Shown: positions 47,606 through 57,178, counted from the stretch's first letter. The stretch: 64,000 nucleotides of DNA from Pseudomonas agarici (GCF_900109755.1 NZ_FOAR01000004.1:38259-102258); one strand, 5' to 3'. Notes: generated by a model not told the origin, from the sequence alone. Numbers and translations are program-made.

Positions 47606-48226
47606 TCAGAATCGAGGAAACCCAAGTTCGACAGCCTCAGCTAAATAAGCCGGGGTGACCAACTCTTCAACCGAGATGAAATGGTCGGCGTATGCCGCAC
47701 GCGCCATCGACCTAGGCGTATGGGCAGTTTCGGCATTCTTACCGAAGCCCAGGAATGCAGTAATTATGGTATCGGGGTTGAGGGAAAGTTTTTCGTGTAA
47801 TCTCATGTTATAGGCCCACTCTCCTGTCTTCCAGTAGCATTTGTGGCCTTGCCCTTCGGCCGCGATGATCATGTTCTGAATCGCCGCGCCTGCGGATAGC
47901 ACTTGCTCTACCTCCGGCACCGTGCAAGAGCGATTAATTTCTAGCAAGCAGATTACAATATGCGGAGCAAAGCCGAGCTTGCGCCGAACCTGCTCGACCT
48001 GGTTCTCTCGCAGGTCCGCGGAGGTTTCCGGCAGGCTGGAGACGATCAACCAAGTCAAGACCTCCTTGTGCTCAGGATGACATACAATATAACGCCAAGG
48101 TCTGAGCCGTTTGTGATCTGGCGCGGTTAATGCGCAAGACAGAATACTTCGCAACTCGTCGCGGTCTATCTCGCCGCCGATCAGCGGCTGGGAGCGACGT
48201 CCGAGAATACTGTGAAAATTGATCAT
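47606..48226 (-). CDS. nitroreductase-family flavoprotein
   Basis: This 206-residue protein fits the small FMN-dependent nitroreductase fold (YdjA-like): FHSILGRRSQPLIGGEIDRD at the N-terminus, RPWRYIVC as the FMN-binding Arg/Trp region, AGAAIQNMIIAAEGQGHKCY and FLGFGKN. In biosynthetic clusters this fold performs NAD(P)H-driven reductions or dehydrogenations. It is 17 bases from the ferredoxin stop-start gap, so both may form an electron path. Confidence 0.85.
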   Translation of the reverse strand: MINFHSILGRRSQPLIGGEIDRDELRSILSCALTAPDHKRLRPWRYIVCHPEHKEVLTWLIVSSLPETSADLRENQVEQVRRKLGFAPHIVICLLEINRSCTVPEVEQVLSAGAAIQNMIIAAEGQGHKCYWKTGEWAYNMRLHEKLSLNPDTIITAFLGFGKNAETAHTPRSMARAAYADHFISVEELVTPAYLAEAVELGFPRF

Positions 48227-48242
48227 TGAGAGTCCTTACAGG

Positions 48243-48509
48243 TTAGTCAACCACGACGGAAGCGTCGCTGGTAAGAAGGGAGCAGCAGGACAAGACGTAG
48301 CCGTTCTCAAGAATATGCCGCTCCGGATGCAATCCACCTACCTCGAGCCGTACCTTGCAAGATCCACAGCGTCCGCGCCAGCAAGCGCTCCGGATCTGAA
48401 GCCCCATAGCCTCGATATTCTCCAGCAGAGTTCTTTGTGGGTCGCACACTCCGTTGAAGCGTACTTGTAACGTCATATACCCGAGTGGAGGTGTCAGAGT
48501 CTTGCTCAT
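48243..48509 (-). CDS. plant-type [2Fe-2S] ferredoxin
   Basis: This 88-residue protein has the cluster ligands ACWRGRCGSC (Cys-x4-Cys-x2-Cys) and a fourth Cys in VLSCCS. This is a stand-alone plant-type ferredoxin. Its likely partner is the haem-oxygenase-like diiron protein (57265) or the 2OG oxygenase in the same cluster; both use oxygen and iron. The nitroreductase or a host reductase may reduce it. Partnerships are inferred from position only. Confidence 0.9.
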   Translation of the reverse strand: MSKTLTPPLGYMTLQVRFNGVCDPQRTLLENIEAMGLQIRSACWRGRCGSCKVRLEVGGLHPERHILENGYVLSCCSLLTSDASVVVD

Positions 48510-48540
48510 GCGATACCTCTAATCTGCAGAGACGAAGCTT

Positions 48541-49383
48541 CTACGTACGGAAAAGCTCCTGCTCTTCAGGTTCAGAACGTACTGATCGGACAACGAATGA
48601 GGCCCCTACCAGCGCTTGGGTGTAAGTGTGTGTGGGGCGATCAATAACATCTTCGACTGGTCCAACCTCAACCAACTGGCCAGAACGCATAACCGCGACT
48701 GTGTCAGCGATGTGTCGGACGACGGCAAGATCGTGTGAAATGAACAAATAAGTCAACCTCATACGTTCCTGCAATTCCAATAGCAGGTTGACGATCTGCG
48801 CTTGTATCGAGACGTCCAACGCGGAAAGCGGCTCGTCCAGCACTAAAATCTCGGGCCTCGCCGCTAGCGCCCTGGCTATGGAGACCCGCTGCCGTTGACC
48901 ACCGCTCAAATGGTCTGGATAGGCGTTCAGATATGCTGCAGGCAGCCCCACCGACGCCAAAGCCTCCTCCGCGGCTTCGCGGAGGTCAGCGCGCGTACGT
49001 TTCAAACCCAAGTTAGCCACTCCGGCGCTGACTATCTCCCATACACGCCCGCGCCCGTTCAGCGAACCGTATGGGTCCTGAAATACCATCTGTACCCTAC
49101 GATAGAAATCACCCGTGGCGATTTCAGCGATGTCACAGGCCACGCCTCCTTGATCCAAACAAATCCGTCCAGAGCTGGGCGATTCGAGTTTCATCAGCAG
49201 ACGTACTAGGGTGGATTTTCCGCTGCCGGACTCGCCGACGATCGCCAGCGTCTCACCACGCCTCACTTGCAACGAAACTTCGCTCACGGCTTTTACCGCC
49301 TCTGCGGCGGAAGCAGTTTCGAAAGTTTTAGTTACCCCCTCGAACAACAAGACATTTCGGTTAGGCACTTTGCTTCTCCTCAT
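48541..49383 (-). CDS. peptide/nickel-type ABC importer, ATPase 2
   Basis: This 280-residue ATPase has Walker A GESGSGKSTLVRLLMK, signature LSGGQRQRVSIARA, Walker B ILVLDEPLSALD. It is the DppF/OppF-type subunit. ATG 49383 (MRRSKVPN) overlaps the preceding stop by four bases. Together with the four genes upstream it forms a complete importer inside the cluster. Confidence 0.92.
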   Translation of the reverse strand: MRRSKVPNRNVLLFEGVTKTFETASAAEAVKAVSEVSLQVRRGETLAIVGESGSGKSTLVRLLMKLESPSSGRICLDQGGVACDIAEIATGDFYRRVQMVFQDPYGSLNGRGRVWEIVSAGVANLGLKRTRADLREAAEEALASVGLPAAYLNAYPDHLSGGQRQRVSIARALAARPEILVLDEPLSALDVSIQAQIVNLLLELQERMRLTYLFISHDLAVVRHIADTVAVMRSGQLVEVGPVEDVIDRPTHTYTQALVGASFVVRSVRSEPEEQELFRT

Positions 49384-50345
49384 TGATTGCAACGGACCAT
49401 AACGTTCGTAGTACCGTGGGGACGACGAAGCGTTTGTTCCGCACCGCATTGCTCTCTAACCGATGAGCAGCGACTGGCAAAACGGCAACCGATTGTTTCG
49501 CTGTCAAGAGAAGGAACTTGCCCACCAATCGCAGGAAGGAGAGTTTTGCGCGCTCTGCCCACGTAGCCAGGCTGAGACGAAATCAGGCCCCGAGTGTAGG
49601 GATGCCTAGGTTGCTCCAGCAACTCGTTCGCAGGGCCATGTTCGACCAGTTCACCGGCGTACATGACCTGGACGTGATCGGCATAGGCACTAACCAAACC
49701 AATATCATGGGATACCAGCATCATGGCCATGCCTTTTTCATCCCGAAGACGCAAGAGCAGATCCATGATCTGCCACTGGGTAGTGGAGTCAAGCGCGGTA
49801 GTCGGTTCGTCGGCAATTAGGAGCGCTGGCTTTAGCGCTAGCGCCATAGCGATCATCACCCGCTGTGCCATCCCGCCAGAGAGCTCGTGCGGATAGGCCT
49901 CGGCGCGCGCCGCTGGACGCAGAATGCCGACTTGGTCAAGAAGCGCCAGCAACGTCTCGCGAACTGTAGCCCGAGAAGCTTCCTGATCGGCCAGCCACAA
50001 GGCCTCCGCCAACTGCGTGCCTATCGTCATTACCGGGTTCAAAGAACCCATCGGATTCTGGAAGATCATCGCCGCGCAACGTCCGCGTACTTTCCTCCAG
50101 TCGCCAGCTCCTGACAGTGCGAGTAGATTTCGGCCGCACAAATCGAGGCGCTCGGCCGATACTTCAGCCCCTGCCGGCAATAGTCCCATTAGTGCGAGAT
50201 TGGTCAGGCTTTTGCCGCATCCGGACTCACCTACAATGCCCAGGGTCTCGCCTGCGGCGACGGTGAAACTGAGATCGCGAACCACGTTGCGCATCTGACC
50301 TGCCAGTGGCAGGCGAATGCAAAGCTTCTCCACCGAAACGATCAT
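49380..50345 (-). CDS. peptide/nickel-type ABC importer, ATPase 1
   Basis: This 321-residue DppD/OppD-type ATPase has GESGCGKSLTNLALMGLL, signature LSGGMAQRVMIAMA and ALLIADEPTTALD. The C-terminal extension has a Cys-rich motif (CRFASRCSSVREQC), which in this subfamily can bind an Fe-S cluster. The start overlaps the preceding gene by four bases. Confidence 0.92.
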   Translation of the reverse strand: MIVSVEKLCIRLPLAGQMRNVVRDLSFTVAAGETLGIVGESGCGKSLTNLALMGLLPAGAEVSAERLDLCGRNLLALSGAGDWRKVRGRCAAMIFQNPMGSLNPVMTIGTQLAEALWLADQEASRATVRETLLALLDQVGILRPAARAEAYPHELSGGMAQRVMIAMALALKPALLIADEPTTALDSTTQWQIMDLLLRLRDEKGMAMMLVSHDIGLVSAYADHVQVMYAGELVEHGPANELLEQPRHPYTRGLISSQPGYVGRARKTLLPAIGGQVPSLDSETIGCRFASRCSSVREQCGAEQTLRRPHGTTNVMVRCNQ

Positions 50346-51193
50346 CGTCTGCCCCCCAACCGAGGATCAAGGAGATCCTGCAATGCATCGCCAAGCAGGT
50401 TGAAACTGATCACAGTCAGGAAGATACACAGCCCAGGGAATAACATTAGTTGAGGTTCGGAAGCAATGAAGGCGCACGAGTCGGCCAACATTGCGCCCCA
50501 CTCTGCGGTGGGCGGCTGTGCACCAAGCCCCAGGAAACCGAGGGCGGCAATCTCCAAGATCGCGTCGCTGAACCCCAGTGAGGCCTGGACGATTATCGCC
50601 CCCCAACAGTTGGGCAACACCTCACTCCAGATAATTCGTTGCGTCGATGCGCCACAAGTTCGTGCGGCCGAGATGTACTGCTTCTGCATTTCCGCAAGCG
50701 CTACCGCACGAACGATCCTTACGAAACGAGGCATGGAGACAAGGGCCACGGCGAACATCGCATTAACTAGCCCAGGTCCAAGTACCGCAACTATTACGAT
50801 TGCTAGCAAGATGCTAGGCAACGACATAATCACATCGACGAGGCGCGTAATAGCCCGATCAACCGCACCGCCAAAGCAGGCGGCGTAGAGACCAAGCAGC
50901 GCACCGACAGTGCAGGAAATAAATACCACCACTACGCCGATAGCCAACGAACTGCGCGCACCATAGACCAGCCGTGCAAGCTGATCGCGCCCCAGGTCGT
51001 CGGTACCTAGAACGCCGCCATTGCCGCCCAGCCAGTTCGGGGCTGAAAGTAGGTCGTCGCTCATCTCATAGGGTTCTAGCCCAAACAGAACCGGACCGAA
51101 CAGGCAGAACGCAATAATCATTAAGATCGTCAGCAGACCAAGGGATCCAGAACTATTTAGAGAAAAGGGAAACAATGGCAAGACATTGCGCAT
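50342..51193 (-). CDS. peptide/nickel-type ABC importer, permease 2
   Basis: This 283-residue DppC-type permease has about six membrane helices and the EAA-like loop (EMQKQYISAARTCGASTQRI). One base separates its start from the DppB stop; it overlaps the next gene by four bases. Confidence 0.92.
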   Translation of the reverse strand: MRNVLPLFPFSLNSSGSLGLLTILMIIAFCLFGPVLFGLEPYEMSDDLLSAPNWLGGNGGVLGTDDLGRDQLARLVYGARSSLAIGVVVVFISCTVGALLGLYAACFGGAVDRAITRLVDVIMSLPSILLAIVIVAVLGPGLVNAMFAVALVSMPRFVRIVRAVALAEMQKQYISAARTCGASTQRIIWSEVLPNCWGAIIVQASLGFSDAILEIAALGFLGLGAQPPTAEWGAMLADSCAFIASEPQLMLFPGLCIFLTVISFNLLGDALQDLLDPRLGGRR

Positions 51194-51194
51194 C

Positions 51195-52223
51195 TCAGCT
51201 CCTCATTTTCGGATTGGCCATGCGATAGAGCCGGTCAACTGCCCGGTTTGTCACGATCACTAACACCCCTATTAACAGGATGCAGCCTTGGATTACTGGA
51301 TAATCACGGGCGTTAACGCTACTGACAACGTAGTTGCCGATACCTGGCCACCCGAAGATAGACTCGGTAAGAATGGCGCCCGCTATGGCAGCACTGACGA
51401 AGAACAGACCGCCTACTGTGATGATCGGCAGCAAAGCATTCTTCAACGCATGCTTCCAGATAACCTGCCGCTCGGCCAATCCCTTGGCGCGCGCGGTTCG
51501 GATATAGTCTTCGCCGAGAACGTAAAGCATGCTGCTGCGAGTGATCCTAGCGAACACCGCCAACGGTACCGCCGCCATGGTTAAAGACGGCAAAATGAGG
51601 TGATGCAACGCGCTGAAGAACGCAGCCAGGCCATAGGCCCGAAAAACATCGGGGAATACAGTGTCGATTAACAGGAAGCCGCTCCTAACGGGAACCTCAT
51701 ACTCGATTCCAAGACGACCGGATACAGGGGTCCAGCCTAGCAAGACTGAAACCAATAGGATGAGCACCAAGCCCAGCCAGAAAATCGGCATCGAATAGCC
51801 GACCAGAGAAACCATTGTTACCAATCGATCAAACCAAGTGTCGTGCTTGACAGCGGCGAGTACTCCCGCTGGCACACCGACTATGAGAGCAACCGCTATC
51901 GCTGCGAAACCCAGTTCCATAGTCGCTGGCCACCTCGATAAGATTTCGGAAAGCACCGTGCGACCGCTGACCACGGATGTGCCCAAGTCGCCAAGCAACG
52001 CGTTCCCCATGAAGTGCAAATACTGCAGCGGCAGCGCCTCATCGAGTCCGAGGCGCTCGACCATCTGTCTGTACTGAGCTTGGTCTGCGCCGCGTTCGCC
52101 AATCATCAGTAGGACCGGATCACCGGGCGCAAAGCGGATCACGAAGAAAGCGATTAGGCTGATGCCGAATAGAGTGGGTAACACTCCGAATAGCCCTTGG
52201 GCACGAGCCATCCACCACCTCAT
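51195..52223 (-). CDS. peptide/nickel-type ABC importer, permease 1
   Basis: This 342-residue DppB-type permease has an N-terminal helix, a 19-residue signature GDPVLLMIGERGADQAQYR region, and the EAA loop (YIRTARAKGLAERQVIWKHA). It overlaps the SBP gene by four bases. The family also transports nickel chelates and opine metallophores, which fits a metallophore hypothesis. Confidence 0.92.
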   Translation of the reverse strand: MRWWMARAQGLFGVLPTLFGISLIAFFVIRFAPGDPVLLMIGERGADQAQYRQMVERLGLDEALPLQYLHFMGNALLGDLGTSVVSGRTVLSEILSRWPATMELGFAAIAVALIVGVPAGVLAAVKHDTWFDRLVTMVSLVGYSMPIFWLGLVLILLVSVLLGWTPVSGRLGIEYEVPVRSGFLLIDTVFPDVFRAYGLAAFFSALHHLILPSLTMAAVPLAVFARITRSSMLYVLGEDYIRTARAKGLAERQVIWKHALKNALLPIITVGGLFFVSAAIAGAILTESIFGWPGIGNYVVSSVNARDYPVIQGCILLIGVLVIVTNRAVDRLYRMANPKMRS

Positions 52224-53815
52224 TGATCACGCAACGACAGCAGGGAGAAGTAATCCATGTCAAATGGATTCATCTTATATCCTGCCAGCTTCGGACTTAG
52301 CACCCTGTACACCTTCGAGTGTGCGATAGGGATTACCGGTACGTCCTGGCTCAATAGTCCTAACGCCCGCTGATAGAGGCTAGCGCGCAACACTTGGTCC
52401 GACTCGACACGTGCCTGGCTGATCAACCGATCAAACTCTGCTGAGCAGTAGCGCGAGTTGTTTGAACCGCGGGTGACCGAATCACAACTTAACAGGGTAT
52501 AGAGGAAGTTGTCGGGATCGCCATTATCTCCGGACCAGCCTAACTGGACCATCTGGTGCTCACCGCGTTTCACCTTGTCCAGATAGGTACCCCAATCGAA
52601 GGTCGCAAGCTCCACCCGGATACCCACACGGGCTAGGTCTGCCTGCATCATCTCTCCCATTTTGCGCCCATTAGGATTGTAAGGACGGCTAACGGGCAAG
52701 GTCCATAGCGTGGTCTTGAACCCATCGGGATAGCCAGCTTCGGCCAATAGCTTACGCGCCAAAGCGGAATCATAATTATAAGTGGAGACGTTGCGGGTAT
52801 ATGACCATAGGCTGGACGGATAGGGATTAATAGCAACTTCACCGGTCCCTTGATAAACAGCATTGATGTAGTTCTGTTTATTCAGCGCATGGGCAATTGC
52901 ACGCCTCACCTTTACATCGTTAAACGGCGCCTTTTCTACATTCATCGCCAGGTAGCCGACATTCATTCCCTCAGCCTCATCGAGAACTAGGCGTTTGTCC
53001 TTGCGTATTGCGTCAAGGTCGGCCGGTGCCGGCGAAACAGCGATTTGACAGTCACCAGTCTTCATCTTCTGAAGACGAACACTAGGATCGGGAGTGATCG
53101 CAAACACCAGATTTTCGATCTTAGCTGGCACTCCCCAATAGCCAGGGTGCGAGGCGAAACGCAGGACACTGTCCTTCTGGTAACTACGATAAAGATAAGG
53201 ACCTGTGCCGATCGGCAACTGGTCTATCTTATCAGGTGTACCGTGCGCCATTAACTGCTCACCGTACTCAGCAGAGAGAATCGACATGAATGGCATAGCC
53301 ATGTCTGCCAGGAAAGGCGCCTCCGGCTGGTTAAGAACAATTCGTAGACGATGCTCGTCAAGCTTTTCAACCCGAGCAATCAACTTATCCATACCCATGC
53401 CCTGAAAGTACTGATAACTTCCGCCGCCAACGCGGTGGTAGGGATGGCTGGAGTCGAATTGGCGGTTGATCGAGAAAAGCACGTCGTCTGCCGTCAGCTC
53501 CCGCGTCGGCGTGAAATAATCCGTCTTCTGAAACTTAACCCCGCGGCGCAGGGTGAATTCATAGACCTTGCGATCCTCGGAAATGGTCCAGCTTTCCGCT
53601 AGCGAGGGGACGACATTGGTAGTGCCAGATTCGAAATCGACGAGACGATCGTAGATAGTGGTAGCAGTCGCGTTGCGCGCTGTACCAGACAGAGTGCGCT
53701 GCGGGTTTAGTGCCTCTGGACTGCCCTCAGAACAGTAAACCAGCGTCTGCGCGGCTAGCGCTGGCAGTGAAAGCAATCCTGCTATACCGAGGGCCATACG
53801 CCTGAATAATCTCAT
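52220..53815 (-). CDS. peptide/nickel-type ABC importer, solute-binding protein
   Basis: This 531-residue cluster C solute-binding protein (SBP_bac_5) has signal peptide MALGIAGLLSLPALAAQ and the family pattern LNPQRTLSGTARNATATTIY, YEFTLRRGVKFQ, DVKVRRAIAHALNKQNYI. GGAGG stands before ATG 53815. It would capture a peptide-like or metal-chelate substrate. Ligand unknown. Confidence 0.92.
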   Translation of the reverse strand: MRLFRRMALGIAGLLSLPALAAQTLVYCSEGSPEALNPQRTLSGTARNATATTIYDRLVDFESGTTNVVPSLAESWTISEDRKVYEFTLRRGVKFQKTDYFTPTRELTADDVLFSINRQFDSSHPYHRVGGGSYQYFQGMGMDKLIARVEKLDEHRLRIVLNQPEAPFLADMAMPFMSILSAEYGEQLMAHGTPDKIDQLPIGTGPYLYRSYQKDSVLRFASHPGYWGVPAKIENLVFAITPDPSVRLQKMKTGDCQIAVSPAPADLDAIRKDKRLVLDEAEGMNVGYLAMNVEKAPFNDVKVRRAIAHALNKQNYINAVYQGTGEVAINPYPSSLWSYTRNVSTYNYDSALARKLLAEAGYPDGFKTTLWTLPVSRPYNPNGRKMGEMMQADLARVGIRVELATFDWGTYLDKVKRGEHQMVQLGWSGDNGDPDNFLYTLLSCDSVTRGSNNSRYCSAEFDRLISQARVESDQVLRASLYQRALGLLSQDVPVIPIAHSKVYRVLSPKLAGYKMNPFDMDYFSLLSLRDQ

Positions 53816-53850
53816 TTTCTTGCCTCCATTACTCGAACCGTAAGAAGCCT

Positions 53851-54636
53851 TCACGACCACAACCCCAATGAACCATCTGCCTTTATGCCGATGAAGGATG
53901 TCTGTGAGACACGATGACCACCACTGCTGTTGCCTAGGATTTCGTGGAAGTTCTGGGTGTTGAAAATAATCAGGTCGCCCACTGTAGGTATAAGGCTTAT
54001 GCGGTCCTTGCCCTCCAGCACCTCGTAAGGAAAGTAGTAGTCCCCAGCAACCTTCATCGGCTCGTTCTGAGACGTATGAATGGTGTCGTAAATGACGAGC
54101 TCGCCTCCGCTGTCCAACTGCGAATAATAGAGATTCCAGGTCATCTGCCGGCTAATCTCAGTCACCGCCCAAGGCTTTAGTATGTGAGTAGGGGCATGAT
54201 CGACGTGAAGTTTCCCGTGCCCGCGAAAGCTACGGAAAGCACCAGCAAAGTAGCGACCGAAACCGGGCTCTTCGAATATCGCAGCCGGGCGGCCACTTCT
54301 TTGAGTGAGCGTCTCGGTGACCATCTTGACCGGATCAATGCTCAGTTTCTCGTAGATGTTGTCGATCACCAATTGGGCTTGTTGCTTTTTTCCAAAATAG
54401 ACGTCTTTCTGATCGTTCGCCCACTGGTTATGGCAAAGCCCAATGTGATTAACGGGAATCTCTTTAAGGTGGTCGTAGGTGTCAAAACTTAAGGCCACAA
54501 GACTCCTCGCGACTTCCTTGCACAATTCAACGGGTAGAAATTCTTTGACAATGATTCCTGGGATCTTAAAATCGAGAAGAAGGTTCATGTTCTCCTCATT
54601 CAGCTCGCACAACTCAGACGTAATCCAGTTACCCAT
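53851..54636 (-). CDS. 2-oxoglutarate/Fe(II)-dependent oxygenase
   Basis: This 261-residue protein contains an iron facial triad His144-x-Asp146 (KLHVDHAP) and His231 (NTQNFHEILG) with 2OG-binding Arg242 (GGHRVSQTSF). TWNLYYSQLDSGGELVIYDT is the strand before the distal part. The size and setting resemble small amino-acid hydroxylases/halogenases of the BesD group; because Asp is present rather than Gly, hydroxylation is expected, not halogenation. Resemblance to BesD is from memory. It lies between the SBP gene and the MFS gene in the cluster. Confidence 0.8.
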   Translation of the reverse strand: MGNWITSELCELNEENMNLLLDFKIPGIIVKEFLPVELCKEVARSLVALSFDTYDHLKEIPVNHIGLCHNQWANDQKDVYFGKKQQAQLVIDNIYEKLSIDPVKMVTETLTQRSGRPAAIFEEPGFGRYFAGAFRSFRGHGKLHVDHAPTHILKPWAVTEISRQMTWNLYYSQLDSGGELVIYDTIHTSQNEPMKVAGDYYFPYEVLEGKDRISLIPTVGDLIIFNTQNFHEILGNSSGGHRVSQTSFIGIKADGSLGLWS

Positions 54637-54678
54637 TTTTGACGTTCCTTCTTGGTTGTTCGGTTAGAACATTCTGTA

Positions 54679-55926
54679 TTAGTCCTGGACAGGAACAGCT
54701 GCAACACTCTGTTCTGGTCGCAGTAAAAGTACGACACACGATAAATAAGCGAACATCAGCAACGCGATGAGGTAAAAATAATTATTACCGAAGAAATCCA
54801 ATACCAAGCCAAGCAGCGTCGAAAGGAGACTGGCAAACAAGCAACCTAAAGCGAATGAGATGCCGAAGACAGAACCCAGTCGGCTGGCAGGGGCGAAGGC
54901 TACGGTACCGGCATAGCCCATCATCCAGAGAAATTCGAAGACCACGATCATCAACGAAAAGCATACTGCGCTAAGTAACGGAGTAGGTGCGCTAACAACG
55001 CCGATGTATAACGCAGCAGCGAGCGCTGAGCAGCCTACTGCCAACATCCTAGAGTTGTAAAAAGAGCACTCAAAGAGCCTGAACCTTTTACAAAATAGAC
55101 TGAATGACCACGAGCCGATTACAATGCCGATGCTTGCCAGCACGTACGATACGGATACTGCTGATACATCAAATCCAAAACGAGACACAGGGAAAATCGG
55201 CTGCAGTACGCTGTAGGTACCCTGGAAGAAAGTTGCTGTCAAAGGCATCAATGCAGCGCAAAGGAGTAGACAAGGATCATTGGACAGAGCTTGACGATAC
55301 TCCCGAAAACGAGCGGCCAAAGAACTATTAGAAACAGCATCTGCCCTGACTAGTTCGGATATTGAGCGAGTTAGCCATATAAGCCCGGCGGAAAGCACGA
55401 AAGTAAACGCATCGATCAGCACAACTATTTTGAGGTCGATATAGCTAGCGAAAAAAACTCCCGCCATTGCCGCTAGACCGATGCCTACATGATAGCTGGA
55501 CTGCAGAAAGGACGCATAGTGAGTTGCCTTTTCTTTAGGAAAAAAAACTCGCGTTGCGATAGTTTTGTTGATGCGGTTAATTTGGTCTACCACGCCACGG
55601 ATCAGCAGAACCAACACAATAGCCAAATAGTTTTGCCCATCAGCGATGAAAAATATTGGGAGTGTCAGCGCGGCTGATAGCAGATCGAGGAGATACCAGC
55701 GTACCCGTGGATCAAGCCCGTGCTCCCAATCACTCCGGAAGAGCACTACCAGGAAGGCAGGCAGCCATTGCAGCGACACGAATAGCGAGGTCAACAGGGC
55801 TGAACCAGTCTGTTTATAGACGGCCAGCGCTAAGACGATGTGCAACAGTACCGAACCAGCCGAAGACAATGTAAACGCCGCGCTGCCTAGTAGCAGATTG
55901 AGGCGCCCCCGATTGAGCCCGATCAT
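54679..55926 (-). CDS. MFS exporter
   Basis: This 415-residue, about 12-segment major facilitator has GSALLTSLFVSLQWLPAFLV and RVFFPKEKATHYASFLQSSY loops, in the style of MFS_3/enterobactin-exporter-like proteins. It likely exports the cluster's product. Its ATG overlaps the ATP-grasp stop by four bases, so it would be translated by coupling; the frameshift upstream may reduce that. Confidence 0.88.
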   Translation of the reverse strand: MIGLNRGRLNLLLGSAAFTLSSAGSVLLHIVLALAVYKQTGSALLTSLFVSLQWLPAFLVVLFRSDWEHGLDPRVRWYLLDLLSAALTLPIFFIADGQNYLAIVLVLLIRGVVDQINRINKTIATRVFFPKEKATHYASFLQSSYHVGIGLAAMAGVFFASYIDLKIVVLIDAFTFVLSAGLIWLTRSISELVRADAVSNSSLAARFREYRQALSNDPCLLLCAALMPLTATFFQGTYSVLQPIFPVSRFGFDVSAVSVSYVLASIGIVIGSWSFSLFCKRFRLFECSFYNSRMLAVGCSALAAALYIGVVSAPTPLLSAVCFSLMIVVFEFLWMMGYAGTVAFAPASRLGSVFGISFALGCLFASLLSTLLGLVLDFFGNNYFYLIALLMFAYLSCVVLLLRPEQSVAAVPVQD

Positions 55927-57178
55927 GCCGTTTCCTGCTGTTTTATGGCGGTGCGCTGAGAGGCGAAGTCGATCACTTGGGCCGCGTTGCTCTTGGCCTC
56001 TTGCTGATCACGGCCGACGCACATGACCTGCAAGATCCAGCTGTAGTTGGAATGCGTACCGTCGATGCTGTCACCCACCTCATGGTGCAGCCAGACCTCG
56101 CGTACAGATGGGAAATTGTGTTTTATCGACTCAACCGAAGGCAGGCTAGCTATCACACCCTCTAATTCACTGACTAGGCATTTCCAAGCCGCGCCTTGGT
56201 GCGGCTCATAAAGTGGGCGCTGAGATATCAGACTACCTAAACAGAGTTCGATGCAGTCGCCAACGATTGAGTGGCCGCTGGCTAAGTCCAGCATGATGGA
56301 GTGTCCGCTGCCGCCGACTCGAGTGTTCACTTCGACCAAATGGGGGCCGTCGGCGGTGACTATAATCTCGATGTGACTCGGCCCGAAGTTATAACCGATT
56401 GCGTCCAGCGCCGAGCACGCTTTAGATTGAATCTCGCGCAAATTTTCGTTAAGTAAAGGGAAGGATGCACCTATCTCAACGCTGCCGTGCACGACATCAC
56501 GGTCAGATATGCCAACTAATTGATGCTCGCCCGCTGACGTCGTAAGCATCTCCACACTCACCAAGTCACCAAGTCACCAGAAAGAAACTCCTCGCCAACA
56601 AAGGCCGTGGAAATCCAGTCTTCGGAAATCGTGCTAAGTCGAGCGACTACTGACTCAATATCGGACTTACTGGCGCATAATATCGCGCCAATGCTGGAGT
56701 GCCCTTGTACCGGCTTTAGGAAGCAGGGAAATGTCATGGACTCACCAAGCAAGCGTAACTCTTCGACTGTTTCGATACGCACTGCCTTGACGCTATCCAC
56801 ACCTCTCTCTTGCAGAACTTGGCGAAATCGGTGCTTGTCCTGCGCTATAGCAATAGCTTCTGGATCGGCCCCGCGAAGACCAAGATGTGCGCACAACTTG
56901 GCTGTGACTGCAGTACGTATCTCTGCAAAGGTCAACAAAGCATCAATTTGGCCTATCTGTTTCTCAATAGCAGCGCGTACTTGTTCGAAGTCGTTGGAGT
57001 CGTCTACTGAGACTATCGCATCCGCCAAATCAAGCTTGTATAGAACAGACGCAGGGAACCACTTCCGAAAGCGCTCGACACTATCCGTCACTAATACAGA
57101 GCGGTAGCCCGCCTCGTTGCAGTAGCGAATAGCATCCAATCCGCTGAAGTTTGTTTCGATGAAAACGACGGTCTTCAT
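55923..57178 (-). pseudogene. ATP-grasp amino-acid/peptide ligase, frameshifted
   Basis: Two reading frames together encode one ATP-grasp ligase of about 416 residues. The N-terminal half (57178 to 56558) has MKTVVFIETNFSGLDAIRYC, an ATP-grasp entry FPCFLKPVQGHSSIGAIL and EEFLSGDLV; the C-terminal half (to 55923) continues SVEMLTTSAG, then PSHIEIIVTADGPHLVEVNT with Glu/Asn metal ligands. The break is at an 8-base tandem repeat (56558-56579). Removing one unit restores FLSGDLV-SVEML exactly. The family joins a carboxylate to an amine using ATP (L-amino-acid ligases). GGAG lies before ATG 57178. As it stands, only truncated products are possible unless slippage or repeat loss occurs. Confidence 0.85.
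56558..56579. repeat. 8-bp tandem repeat (tcaccaag) x2.75 causing the frameshift
   Basis: The unit tcaccaag occurs twice in full plus six more bases. Loss of one unit would restore the ATP-grasp frame. Eight is not a multiple of three, so each gain or loss switches the frame. Confidence 0.95.

Noticed and set aside
53851..54636. Radical halogenase
   Set aside because: The motif is HxD, not HxG or HxA, so chloride binding at iron is not expected.
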